A DNA stretch of 64,000 nucleotides, taken from contig CAWDTS010000009.1 in the NCBI GenBank assembly GCA_963805325.1, positions 186,001 to 250,000 on the forward strand, written 5' to 3'. The stretch comes from DASWJZ01 sp963805325. GTDB taxonomy: Bacteria > Pseudomonadota > Alphaproteobacteria > Rhizobiales > Afifellaceae. The translations under genes and the position numbers were made by a program. Numbering within the stretch: position 1 is the first letter of the stretch; each line of letters opens with the position of its first letter. The notes under the pieces were generated by a model. The model saw only the letters and a list, made by a program, of their open reading frames with translations. It was not told the origin of the DNA and did no database searches. Of this stretch, positions 54,710 through 64,000 are shown one piece after another.

Positions 54710-56457
54710 CCCGCATCCATTTCGTCAAGCAGCGGCAATGCGATAGCGAACACGGCCCCGCCGGATTCGCCGCGACTTTCCACGAAGATACGGCCGTTGT
54801 GAAGGTCAACGATCCGCTTGGCAATGTACAAGCCGAGCCCGGTGGAGCTTTCGCCGCCGGTCGGCTTAGCTGAAAGCCGCTGGAACCGGCCGAACACGCG
54901 GTGCTGATCCTCCGGCGAGAGGCCCGGCCCCTGGTCGGCGACCCGGATGACCGCCTCGTCGTCCTCGCACGCCAGGCTCACGTCGATACGGCCGCCGAGC
55001 GGGCTATATTTAACCGCGTTACTGATCAGGTTGTCGACCGCCTCGCGCAGCCTTTCCGTGTCGCCCTGGACACGAACGCCCGGCTCGACGTTGACCTGCA
55101 GGTCCTGCTCCTTGCCGGAAGCGAGTTTGCGATTGTGCTCGGAGACCTCCGAAACCAGCACACCGAGGTCGAGCTGATACGACCGGACGGAGATATCAAC
55201 CGCGTCGGCGCGCGCGTCGGCGATCAGGTCCTCGACCATCGCCGTCAGGCGGCGCGCCGATTGCCTGATGTGCTCGATCTGGTCGCGCGCCGATTTTTCC
55301 GGGACCGGCGGATTCGATAATAGCTCGGCCAGGATCTCGGCGCGGCCTAGGATGACGCCGAGCGGGTTCTTCAGGTCGTGCGCCACAGTGCCCAGCACCT
55401 CGCCCTTGAAGGAGTTCGCGCGCTTCAGACGCTCGCTCTGGTTCTCGAGCCGCTCCTTGGCGGCGAGAAGTTGCGCGGTGCGGCGCGCTACCTTCTCCTC
55501 GAGGCGAAGATTGGCGCGCTCGAGCTGTTCGTAGAGCGTGGCGTTGTCGAAGGCGGCAGCAAGGCGGCTGCAGAAGACCTCGACCAGCGCCTTGTCGGTG
55601 TCCGACAGCTCCTTGTCGGCGTCCATCAGCGCCACAAGCTCACGGCCGCTGCCGGTGCCCATGTAGAGGAGATAGCGGCCGCGCGCGAAATCGTGGCGGC
55701 GGCTTTCGAATGCGGAGTGGATCAATCTGGCAAGGTCCGCCTCAAGCGGCCGGCGGGACTCGGAAGAGGCATAGTCGCGGTAGCTTCCCGAACCGGCAAG
55801 GACCAGGAGGCCATCGATGCTCTCGGCCTCCCGCAGGACGAGGATCCCTGCGCAATCCACCGCCAGCAGCGAGGCGAGTTGCGTCAGCACGCCCTCGGCG
55901 AGGCGCTGCAGGGAGCGCTGATCGAAAAGCGTTGCTGCCGCATCGATGATGATCTCCAGACCGCGTCGCGTCTGCACCAGCTTCAGAAGCTGCTCGTAGC
56001 TTCTGAGCGCCGCGGTCAGCGTGGTGAAGAGCTTGTCGGCCGTCAGCTCGGTCTTGGCCTTGTAGTCGTTGATGTCGAAGTCGACGACGACGCGGCGCTC
56101 GGGCGCCTGGCCGGGCTGGCCGGTGCGCAGGATAATGCGGACCGTCTCGTTCCTCAGCTCCTCGCGCACGAACTGGACGAGTTCCAATCCCGCCCCCTCG
56201 GTCTCCATGACCACATCGAGCAGAATAACGGCCATATCCGGATGGGCCCGAAACAGCTCACGCGCCTCGCGCGCGGAGCGGGCGGAAAGGAGCTCCAGGC
56301 CGCGCCCGTGCAGCGTGAAATCCTGCAGGACGAAGCGGGTGCCCGTATGGACGCCCTGGTCGTCGTCGACGATCGCCACTTTCCAGCGCGGCAATTCGGG
56401 CGCCGGGACGACCGCCTCGTCTTCGATCAGCGTTACAAATTCGGCCTCGTCGGCCAT
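54706..56457 (-). CDS. Soluble hybrid sensor kinase: receiver, DUF3369/GAF-like, HisKA, HATPase
   Basis: The 583-residue protein has no membrane helices. It begins with a receiver domain (VAIVDDDQGVH, Asp81 in VILLDVVMETEGAG), continues with a DUF3369/GAF-like region (residues about 165-310, LEIIIDAAATLFDQRSL), a coiled coil, then a transmitter with His360 (VAHDLKNPLG), N-box DNLISNAVKYSPLG and G-boxes DQGPGLSPEDQHRVFGRF and STGLGLYIAKRIV. An N-terminal receiver suggests it is itself regulated by phosphotransfer from another kinase. The ATG at 56457 follows AGGAG. It is coupled to the OmpR-type regulator gene downstream. Confidence 0.9.
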   Translation of the reverse strand: MADEAEFVTLIEDEAVVPAPELPRWKVAIVDDDQGVHTGTRFVLQDFTLHGRGLELLSARSAREARELFRAHPDMAVILLDVVMETEGAGLELVQFVREELRNETVRIILRTGQPGQAPERRVVVDFDINDYKAKTELTADKLFTTLTAALRSYEQLLKLVQTRRGLEIIIDAAATLFDQRSLQRLAEGVLTQLASLLAVDCAGILVLREAESIDGLLVLAGSGSYRDYASSESRRPLEADLARLIHSAFESRRHDFARGRYLLYMGTGSGRELVALMDADKELSDTDKALVEVFCSRLAAAFDNATLYEQLERANLRLEEKVARRTAQLLAAKERLENQSERLKRANSFKGEVLGTVAHDLKNPLGVILGRAEILAELLSNPPVPEKSARDQIEHIRQSARRLTAMVEDLIADARADAVDISVRSYQLDLGVLVSEVSEHNRKLASGKEQDLQVNVEPGVRVQGDTERLREAVDNLISNAVKYSPLGGRIDVSLACEDDEAVIRVADQGPGLSPEDQHRVFGRFQRLSAKPTGGESSTGLGLYIAKRIVDLHNGRIFVESRGESGGAVFAIALPLLDEMDAG

Positions 56458-56604
56458 CGATGGCTCCTGCCGGCACTCGTGCACTGAGTTTCGCCTGTCG
56501 CGCGCCGCAGGAAAAGGGGCTCAGTGCGGACGGGCGGCTTGCCGGACAGCCATTTTCCCTCAGATTTGCGCTTTTTCTGCCTCGAAGCCGGGATCGTCGG
56601 TCGC

Positions 56605-57291
56605 TCAGGCCGTGGCGGCGTAGTTTTGCGGGAACATGAATCGCTTCGCTTCCTCGTCCATTTCCGCCTTGAAGACGAACTTGTCCTTCAACGCCAGGGC
56701 GCGGACGGCGGCCGGGCGCGCGGCGACCTCGTCGACGAGGCGCTTAACGTTGGCGAACTTCGCTGCCGGTTCCTCGCCCATGATGTAGGGCAGCATGCGG
56801 GCCCAGCCCCAGACCGCCATGTCGACGATCGTGTAGGTGCCGCCGAGCATGTAGCGGCCCTCGCCGAGCTCCGTGTCGAGGATTCCGTAGTGCCGCTTCG
56901 CCTCGTAGAGATAGCGGTTGATGGCGTAGGGAATCTTCTCCGGAGCGGCGTTGCGGAAGTGGACCGACTGGCCCGAAAACGGTCCGACGCCGGAGGCGAC
57001 GAACATCAGCCAGGACAGGAGGCGCGCGCGGCTCCCCGGCGCATCCTCGGGAAGAAAGCGCCCGTGCTTCTCGGCGAGATAGAGAAGAATTGCGTTGCTG
57101 TCGAAGACCGAGACGCCGTCATCGTCGATCGACGGCACTTTGCTGTTCGGATTGACCTTGAGGTAGTCGGGCGCGAACTGCTCCCCTTTTCGCGTATCGA
57201 CGGGAATCGGCTCGTAGGGAATGCCCAGTTCTTCCAGCAACAGCGCGACTTTGTTCGGGTTCGGCGCGGCGTTGAAATAGAACTTGAGCAA
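56605..57291 (-). CDS. Glutathione S-transferase family protein
   Basis: The 228-residue product has the thioredoxin-like N-terminal domain LKFYFNAAPNPNKVALLLEELGI with the glutathione site segment NSKVPSIDDDGVSVFDSNAILLYLAEKHG, and a helical C-terminal domain. The Ser/Asn pattern of the start resembles the Ure2p-like or beta/nu groups of bacterial GSTs. The reading frame begins with TTG; no ATG is available at the family start, so a TTG start is assumed. It is encoded directly after tRNA-Gln on the same strand. Confidence 0.88.
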   Translation of the reverse strand: MLKFYFNAAPNPNKVALLLEELGIPYEPIPVDTRKGEQFAPDYLKVNPNSKVPSIDDDGVSVFDSNAILLYLAEKHGRFLPEDAPGSRARLLSWLMFVASGVGPFSGQSVHFRNAAPEKIPYAINRYLYEAKRHYGILDTELGEGRYMLGGTYTIVDMAVWGWARMLPYIMGEEPAAKFANVKRLVDEVAARPAAVRALALKDKFVFKAEMDEEAKRFMFPQNYAATA

Positions 57292-57334
57292 ATTGAGGCC
57301 CTCCTGGTCTCCGCCGGACGCCGACGATGGTAGC

Positions 57335-57408
57335 TGGCTGGGGCGCCAGGATTCGAACCTGGGGTGGCGGGATCAAAACCCGCTGCCTTACCACTTGGCT
57401 ACGCCCCA
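57335..57408 (-). tRNA. tRNA-Gln (anticodon TTG)
   Basis: On the minus strand a 74-base cloverleaf begins TGGGGCGTAGCCAAG, has the anticodon stem GCGGG/CCCGC around the loop TTTTGAT (anticodon TTG, Gln CAA), the T-arm GGTTCGAATCC and ends in encoded CCA after GCGCCCCAG. The acceptor stem TGGGGCG pairs with CGCCCCA. It follows tRNA-Pro by about 100 bp on the same strand. Confidence 0.95.
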
Positions 57409-57511
57409 TGGCGCAGAGTCGCGGGCGATATAGCCCCTCCCCCCGCCGGCGGCAACGAACGCAGCCCTCGTTCGCTGGCATCTTCGGCTGCGGGTGGGAG
57501 ATGATCGGGAA

Positions 57512-57588
57512 TGGTCGGAGCGGCAGGATTCGAACCTGCGACCCCCTGCTCCCGAAGCAGGTGCGCTACCAGGCTGCGCTACGCTCCG
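57512..57588 (-). tRNA. tRNA-Pro (anticodon CGG)
   Basis: On the minus strand a 77-base cloverleaf begins CGGAGCGTAGCGCAG, contains CCTGC/GCAGG around the loop TTCGGGA (anticodon CGG, Pro CCG), the T-arm GGTTCGAATCC and an encoded CCA. The acceptor stem CGGAGCG pairs with CGCTCCG. All arms are intact. Confidence 0.95.
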
Positions 57589-57837
57589 CCAAGGCCGGCG
57601 GATATAGCCGCTGCCCTCTGGCATCGCAAGGTCGCGCCCGTCGGCCGCCAATTTTAGAGCGCCGGCCCCCCGATTGAGATGACTGACAGCGGCTCCGAGT
57701 TGGGCAATTCGCCCGCGAGTCTGCACTTCGGACGATGCGTCGGTGTTGATTTCCGCCCGCAATCCGTCCTTACCTAGCGGCCAGTGGGGGCGGACAGTGC
57801 GTCCGGCCTCGAGTTTTTCCCAACGGGAGGTCTTTCT

Positions 57838-59442
57838 ATGCATCTCAAGCAAATCGTGAAGGCGGCGCTGGTCGGCGTCAGCCTCGCGGCCCTCGTGGGC
57901 GGCGCCGCTTCAGCGAAGACGCTGGTCTACTGTTCCGAAGCCAGCCCCGAGGGCTTCGACCCGGCGCTCTACACCGCCGGAACGACCTTCGACGCGTCGG
58001 GGCGCACCGTCTACAATCGGCTGCTGGAATTCAAACACGGCAGCACCGAGCTGACGCCCGGCCTGGCGCAGAGCTACGACGTCTCCGATGACGGCCTCGA
58101 ATACACCTTCCATCTTCGCCCGGGCGTGAAGTTCCAGACCACCGACTTCTTCACACCGACCCGCGATTTCAATGCCGATGACGTCGTGTTCTCGTTCGAT
58201 CGGCAGCTCAACGCCGACAACCCCTGGAACCAGTACGTCGCCGGAGCGGCGTGGGAATATTCGGCCGGCATGGGCTTCCCCGACCTCATCAAGAGCGTCG
58301 AGAAGGTTGACGACATGACGGTGAAGTTCGTGCTCAACCGCCCGGAGGCGCCGTTCCTGGCCGACCTCGGCATGGATTTCGCCTCCATCATGTCGAAGGA
58401 ATATGCCGACAAGCTGCAGGCCGATGGCAAGATGGAGCAGCTCAACCAGATGCCGCTCGGCACTGGCCCCTATCAGTTCGTCGCCTACCAGCCCGACGCG
58501 GCGATCCGCTACAAAGCGCACCCCGACTACTGGGCCGGCAAGCAGAAGATCGACGACCTCGTCTTCGCCATCACGTCTGATGCTGCCGTGCGTGTACAGA
58601 AGCTGAAGGCCAACGAGTGCCAGATCATGCCGTATCCGAACGCGGCCGACGTCGACTCCTTGAAGTCCGATCCGAACCTGCAGGTCATGCAGCAGGAAGG
58701 CCTTAACGTCGCCTACCTCGCCTACAACACGCAGCAGGCGCCGTTCGACAATCCGAAGGTCCGCAAGGCGATCAACATGGCGATCAACAAGCAGGCGATC
58801 GTCGACGCCGTCTTCCAGGGCGCCGCCACACCGGCCAAGAACCCGATCCCGCCGACGATGTGGTCCTACGACAACGCGATCGTCGACGATCCTTACGACC
58901 CGGCCGCGGCGAAAAAGGCGCTTGAGGACGCCGGGGTGACCAACCTGTCGATGAAGGTCTGGGCGATGCCCGTCGCGCGTCCCTATATGCTGAACGCCCG
59001 ACGTGCGGCCGAGCTGATCCAGGCGGATCTGGCCAAGGTCGGCATCACCGTCGAGATCGTCACCTACGAGTGGGCTGAGTATCTCAAGCTCTCCAAGGCG
59101 ACCGACCGCGACGGCGCGGTGATGCTCGGCTGGACGGGCGACAACGGCGATCCGGACAACTTCCTCGATACGCTGCTTGGTTGCGATGCGGTCGGCGGCA
59201 ACAACCGCGCGCAGTGGTGCAACAAGGAGTTCGACGACCTCGTCACGAAGGCCAAGGAGACCTCCGACCAGGCCGCACGCGCGAAGCTCTATGAGCAGGC
59301 GCAGGTGGTCTTCAAGGAAGAGGCTCCATGGGACACCCTCGACCATTCGCTGGTGTTCATGCCGATGAGCAAGAAGGTGAGCGGATACGTGCAGGACCCG
59401 CTCGGCTACCACCGCTTTGACGACGTCGACATCGCGGAGTAA
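57838..59442 (+). CDS. dppA: Dipeptide ABC transporter substrate-binding protein
   Basis: The 534-residue precursor has a signal peptide (KAALVGVSLAALVGGAASAKT) and an SBP_bac_5 domain with LVYCSEASPEGFDPALY, PEAPFLADLGMDFASIMS and MLGWTGDNGDPDNFLDTLLGC. It captures peptides in the periplasm for the transporter encoded downstream. The ATG at 57838 lies seven bases after GGGAGG. It is the first gene of dppABCDF and is followed by a stable intercistronic stem-loop, which would favour high expression of the binding protein over the membrane parts. Confidence 0.93.
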   Translation: MHLKQIVKAALVGVSLAALVGGAASAKTLVYCSEASPEGFDPALYTAGTTFDASGRTVYNRLLEFKHGSTELTPGLAQSYDVSDDGLEYTFHLRPGVKFQTTDFFTPTRDFNADDVVFSFDRQLNADNPWNQYVAGAAWEYSAGMGFPDLIKSVEKVDDMTVKFVLNRPEAPFLADLGMDFASIMSKEYADKLQADGKMEQLNQMPLGTGPYQFVAYQPDAAIRYKAHPDYWAGKQKIDDLVFAITSDAAVRVQKLKANECQIMPYPNAADVDSLKSDPNLQVMQQEGLNVAYLAYNTQQAPFDNPKVRKAINMAINKQAIVDAVFQGAATPAKNPIPPTMWSYDNAIVDDPYDPAAAKKALEDAGVTNLSMKVWAMPVARPYMLNARRAAELIQADLAKVGITVEIVTYEWAEYLKLSKATDRDGAVMLGWTGDNGDPDNFLDTLLGCDAVGGNNRAQWCNKEFDDLVTKAKETSDQAARAKLYEQAQVVFKEEAPWDTLDHSLVFMPMSKKVSGYVQDPLGYHRFDDVDIAE

Positions 59443-59454
59443 CTGATCCGAACC

Positions 59455-59480
59455 GGAGCGCCCCTTCACGGGGGCGCTCC
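59455..59480 (+). promoter_or_regulatory. Intercistronic stem-loop between dppA and dppB
   Basis: GGAGCGCCCC (59455-59464) and GGGGCGCTCC (59471-59480) form a perfect 10-bp GC-rich stem with loop TTCACG, 13 bp after the dppA stop. No T run follows, so full termination is unlikely. Such hairpins between a binding-protein gene and its permease gene usually protect the upstream message from 3' exonucleases and lower downstream expression. Confidence 0.65.
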
Positions 59481-59534
59481 CAACGGGTCCGCTCGGGAGG
59501 CCGCATGTCAACCACGAACGCCTAACGAACCGGG

Positions 59535-60543
59535 ATGCTCCGGTTCATCCTCGGGCGGATTGCCGTCTTGATCCCGACATTTCTCGGGGTCTCTTTCATA
59601 GCCTTCTCTTTCATTCGATTGTTGCCGGGCGACCCCGTCATGCTGATGTCGGGGGAGCGCGTGATGTCTCCCGAGAGGCACGCGCGGATCATGCATGAGC
59701 TGGGCTACGACCGGCCGGAGCTCGTGCAGTATGTGGATTATCTCCGCAACATCATGGTCGGCGACTTCGGAAACTCGATCGTCACGAAGCGGCCGGTCTT
59801 GCAGGAGTTCCTGACGCTTTTCCCGGCCACGCTCGAGCTGTCGCTCTGCGCCATCGTGTTTGCGGTCGTGCTCGGCGTTCCAGCGGGCGTCCTCGCAGGG
59901 GTCAAGCGCGGCACCATCCTTGACCAGGTCGTGATGGGAGGCGCGCTGGTCGGCTATTCCATGCCGATCTTCTGGTGGGGACTGCTTCTCATCATCCTGT
60001 TTTCAGGCGTGCTCGGATGGACGCCGGTCTCCGGCCGAATATCGCTCCTCTTCTATTTTCCGGCCGTTACCGGTTTCATGCTGATCGACTCGCTCTTGTC
60101 CGGACAACCGGGCGCCTTCGAAGTCCGCCGTGAGCCATCTGATCCTGCCCACGATCGTGCTCGGCACGATCCCGCTTGCGGTGATCGCGCGACAGACGCG
60201 CTCAGCCATGCTGGAAGTGCTCAGCGAAGACTACGTGCGCACCGCCCGTGCCAAAGGGCTGTCGCCCTGGCGGGTGATCGGGCTGCATGCGCTCAGGAAT
60301 GCGCTCATCCCCGTCATCACGACGATCGGGCTGCAGGTCGGCGTGCTGATGGCGGGCGCCATCCTGACCGAGACGATCTTCTCCTGGCCAGGCGTCGGCA
60401 AGTGGATGGTCGATTCCGTCTTTCGTCGCGACTACCCGGTCATCCAGAGCGGACTACTGATCATCGCGGGCATCATCATGCTGGTGAACCTCGGCGTCGA
60501 TCTTCTCTATGGCCTGATAAACCCGCGCATCCGGTACCATTGA
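59535..60543 (+). CDS. dppB: Dipeptide ABC transporter permease DppB (frameshifted)
   Basis: With one surplus G removed at about 60120 (GCCTTCGAAGTCC should read Ala-Phe-Lys-Ser) the protein has 335 residues, the usual DppB size. It starts MLRFILGRIAVLIPTFLGVSFIAF, has the periplasmic loop LPGDPVMLM, a TM domain with PIFWWGLLLIILFS, and after the break the EAA loop EDYVRTARAKGLSPWRVIGLHALRNALIPV and GAILTETIFSWPGVGKW. In the sequence as given, translation would run out of frame into the region of dppC without making a working permease. Confidence 0.87.
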
Positions 60544-60551
60544 GGCGACGC

Positions 60552-61463
60552 ATGGCCGACATCGCCGTATCGGAAATCACGAAATCCGCCCGTAGCGCGC
60601 GGCGGGCAATGCTCGTGGAGTTCTGGCATTATTTCTCCGAGAATCGCGGCGCGGTGATCGGCCTCGTGTTCTTTGTCCTGCTCGTCCTCACCGCGATTTT
60701 CGCACCGCTCGTCGCGCCGCATGGACCGACCACGACATTCACCGATGCAAAGCTGGTTCCGCCCGTCTGGCAGGAAGGCGGCCGCTCGGAGTTCCTGCTC
60801 GGCACCGACGCGATCGGGCGCGATATTCTCTCCCGCCTCATATTCGGTTCCCGGCTCTCGCTCTTCGTCGGCGTCGTCGTCGTGGCGGTCGCGCTGACCA
60901 GCGGCATTATCATCGGCCTCGTCGCGGGCTTTTATCGCGGATGGGTCGACATCGTGATCATGCGCCTGATGGACATCATCCTGGCGTTTCCGTCGCTTCT
61001 CCTTGCGCTCGTTCTCGTCGCCGTTCTCGGGCCCGGATTGACCAACGCGATGATCGCTATCGCGCTCGTCTATCAGCCGCATTTCGTGCGCCTGACGCGC
61101 GCCTCGGTGCTGTCTGAGCGAACCAAGGACTACGTGGTGTCGGCGCGCGTGGCGGGCGCCGGCCCGATCAGGCTGATGTTCAAGACCATCCTGCCGAACT
61201 GCCTGGCGCCTCTCATCGTGCAGGCGACCCTCTCCTTCTCCACCGCCATCCTCGACGCTTCCGCGCTGGGCTTCCTCGGCATGGGCGCGCAGCCGCCGAC
61301 GCCGGAATGGGGCACGATGCTCGCCGAGGCGCGCGAGTTCATCCTGCGTGCCTGGTGGGTGGTGACCTTCCCCGGCATCGCCATCCTTGTCACCGTGCTC
61401 GCCATCAATCTCGTCGGCGACGGCCTGCGCGATGCGCTCGATCCGAAGCTCAAGCGGAGCTGA
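60552..61463 (+). CDS. dppC: Dipeptide ABC transporter permease DppC
   Basis: The 303-residue permease has an N-terminal helix IGLVFFVLLVLTAIFAPLVAPHG, the conserved LLGTDAIGRDILSRLIFGSRLSL and the EAA loop KDYVVSARVAGAGPIRLMFKTILPNCLAP, ending with INLVGDGLRDALDPKLK, all typical of DppC. Six helices are expected. It starts eight bases after the dppB stop; dppD follows with two bases between. With DppB it forms the membrane channel of the dipeptide importer. Confidence 0.93.
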   Translation: MADIAVSEITKSARSARRAMLVEFWHYFSENRGAVIGLVFFVLLVLTAIFAPLVAPHGPTTTFTDAKLVPPVWQEGGRSEFLLGTDAIGRDILSRLIFGSRLSLFVGVVVVAVALTSGIIIGLVAGFYRGWVDIVIMRLMDIILAFPSLLLALVLVAVLGPGLTNAMIAIALVYQPHFVRLTRASVLSERTKDYVVSARVAGAGPIRLMFKTILPNCLAPLIVQATLSFSTAILDASALGFLGMGAQPPTPEWGTMLAEAREFILRAWWVVTFPGIAILVTVLAINLVGDGLRDALDPKLKRS

Positions 61464-61465
61464 GG

Positions 61466-62436
61466 GTGTCTCTTCTCGAGATTCGCAACCTCTCCGTCAC
61501 CTTCGCCACCGCCGCTGGGCCGTTCAGGGCCGTCGACGGCGTCGACCTCGACGTCGATCCCGGTGAAGTCGTCGCCATCGTGGGCGAGTCGGGCTCCGGC
61601 AAGTCCGTCGCGGCGCTGGCGATCATGGGCCTCCTGCCGAAGACAGCAACAGTCTCCGCCGACCGCCTTGCTTTCGGCGGAGAGAGCCTCCTCGGGCTCT
61701 CTCCCCGCCGCCGGCGCGCGCTGATCGGCAAGGACATGGCGATGATCTTTCAGGAGCCGATGTCGAGTCTCAACCCCTGCTTCACTGTGGGCTTCCAGAT
61801 CGGCGAGGCGCTTAAGACACATCTCGGCATGGACCGCGCGGCGCGGCGGAAGCGGTCGGTGGAGCTATTGCACGAAGTCGGCATTCCGGAGCCGGAGCGG
61901 CGGCTCACCGCTTTCCCGCATCAGCTCTCCGGCGGAATGAGCCAGCGCGTGATGATCGCGATGGCGATCTCGTGCCGCCCGAAGCTGCTCATCGCCGACG
62001 AACCGACCACCGCGCTCGACGTCACCATTCAGGCTCAGATTCTCGATCTCCTGCTCGCGCTCCAGACGGAGACCGGCATGGGTCTCGTGCTCATCACCCA
62101 TTCGATGGGCGTCGTCGCGGAGACCGCGCATCGCGTCGTCGTCCAGTATGCCGGGCAGCAAGTCGAGCGGCAGGCCGTTGGCGGCCTCTTCGCCAATCCG
62201 CATCATCCCTACACCGTCGCGCTCCTGAACGCGCTTCCCGACCGTGCCACCGGCGACCGTCTTCCCGCGATACCGGGCGTCGTTCCCGGCCAGGGCGACA
62301 AGCCAGGGGGCTGCCTCTTCAACCCGCGCTGCGAGTTCGCGACCGACCTCTGCCGCAAGACTGTTCCCCCGGTGCAACCGCCCGAGCTCGGCAGTGCGTT
62401 TTGCCACTATCCGCGGAACGCAGGCCTGGAGGCGGC

Positions 62437-62440
<4 letters not shown>
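61466..62440 (+). CDS. dppD: Dipeptide ABC transporter ATP-binding protein DppD
   Basis: The 324-residue ATPase has Walker A GESGSGKSVAA, Q-loop MIFQEPMSSLNP, signature LSGGMSQRVMIAMAI and Walker B LLIADEPTTALDVTIQ, followed by the C-terminal oligopeptide/dipeptide extension with the Cys motif GGCLFNPRCEFATDLC that binds an Fe-S cluster in some members. The start is GTG at 61466, two bases after the dppC stop, giving VSLLEIRNLSVTF. The stop overlaps the dppF start (ATGA). Confidence 0.93.
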
Positions 62441-63433
<993 letters not shown>

Positions 63434-63444
<11 letters not shown>

Positions 63445-64000
63445 CGAGACGCGCGCCCGCCGCTACGAGAGCGGCGGCAAGCGCCAGTTTCACCAGATCG
63501 CCCAGCACGAAGGGATAGAGCCCAAGCTGAAGCAACGGCTTGTCCCAGCCGATCAGCGACCCGAGATAAGTGAGGCCGATCACGAAGACGACGGCGTCAC
63601 CGAGAAGCATGGCGCCATAAAGCTTGATCGGATTGCGATCGAACCCGCGCTCGGCCAGCCACCCCACGATCGCAGCCTCCACGGCAAAACCGATCAGATA
63701 CCCGCCGGTCGGCCCCAGGAGATAGGCCATGCCGATCCCTTGCTCCGGGGTGCCGGAGAAAACCGGCAGCCCCAAGGCACCCTCCAGCAGATAGAACACG
63801 ACGGTGGCGAAGCCGAGCCGCGCGCCGTAGGCGGCCGCAATCAGCGCCACGGCCCCGGTCTGCAATGTCATCGGCACAGGCCAGAACGGCACATGGATCT
63901 TGGCGGAAGCCCAAAGGATCAGGCTGCCGAGAACGACAAAACCGGCAAGCGCGGCGATCCGCCCTGCGCTGTCCTCAGGAATGAAACGACCGACGAGCGG
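63434..64000 (-). CDS. bioY: Biotin transporter BioY (5' end outside the window)
   Basis: This is the substrate-binding membrane component of the energy-coupling factor biotin transporter. The visible 188 codons, open to the window edge, hold the family features KIHVPFWPVPMTLQTGAVALIAAAYGARLG, LEGALGLPVFSG, YLLGPTGGYLIGFAVEAAIVGWL and LGLYPFVLGDLVKLALAAAL. About six hydrophobic segments fit. Only a few N-terminal residues are missing. No bioM or bioN genes are visible. The stop lies inside the 3' end of dppF on the other strand. Confidence 0.9.

Noticed and set aside
57910..59511. Open frame of 533 codons on the minus strand opposite dppA, and a similar one opposite the other binding protein (49432-51015, plus strand)
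   Set aside because: Both are mirror images of conserved SBP_bac_5 genes; mutual similarity of the shadows follows from similarity of the real genes.

Overview
The window is a high-GC chromosomal segment of an alphaproteobacterium, most likely a member of the Hyphomicrobiales (Rhizobiales). The support is a set of lineage-typical genes: a MucR/Ros regulator, an IalB family protein, DUF1491, DUF5330, DUF6456 and DUF1488 proteins, a Tat-exported TIGR03808-type beta-helix protein, a Rhizobium etli type asparaginase and a ThuA/ThuB-like pair. I cannot name a genus. There is no rRNA, CRISPR array or recognisable insertion sequence; two tRNA genes lie at 57.3-57.6 kb.

Layout. 0-3.8 kb: a ribose-type sugar ABC operon on the minus strand behind a promoter flanked by two LacI-type operator sites. 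3.9-7.6 kb: a solitary SNF2/HepA-like helicase in lower-GC DNA, frameshifted, with a C-terminal array of about seventeen 15-residue repeats; this is the least ordinary gene of the window. 7.9-17 kb: peptidoglycan synthase PBP1A, a DUF1214/DUF1254-like pair, a block with a pseudokinase and a peptidoglycan-binding protein, SufE, a stand-alone DnaA domain IV protein with a DUF6456 partner, and MucR. 17.3-20.2 kb: two ArsB/NhaD-type transporters in tandem. 20.3-25.1 kb: oligopeptidase B (frameshifted), iron superoxide dismutase behind an EcfG-type stress promoter, and two cytochromes c. 25.1-32.2 kb: a class IV aminotransferase, a haloacid dehalogenase, a tight minus-strand cluster (HerA-like ATPase, M20 dipeptidase, DUF3291, LOG) and small proteins. 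32.3-35.8 kb: both subunits of methylmalonyl-CoA mutase. 36-42.6 kb: YbjQ, TIGR03808, IalB, asparaginase and a MacAB-type exporter behind an FNR/FixK-like box. 42.6-46 kb: an orphan DNA methyltransferase, a cation transporter with a decayed duplicate of its 3' end, and small unknowns. 46-49.3 kb: oxidoreductase, ThuA protein and aminotransferase. 49.3-56.5 kb: two sensor kinases, a response regulator, and a peptide-binding protein encoded 4 bp behind one kinase. 56.6-64 kb: glutathione S-transferase, tRNA-Gln, tRNA-Pro, a complete dipeptide ABC operon and a partial biotin transporter.

An important property of the sequence is the number of single-base indels inside conserved genes. I can place ten, in the helicase, ptrB, the HerA-like gene, the DUF2267-like gene, scpA (two), the oxidoreductase (two), an aminotransferase and dppB. 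Nine of them are one surplus base and one is a missing base. Restoring the frame gives full-length family proteins in every case. The simplest explanation is uncorrected sequencing or assembly error of an insertion-prone type, so these genes are listed as CDS with the break described rather than as true pseudogenes.
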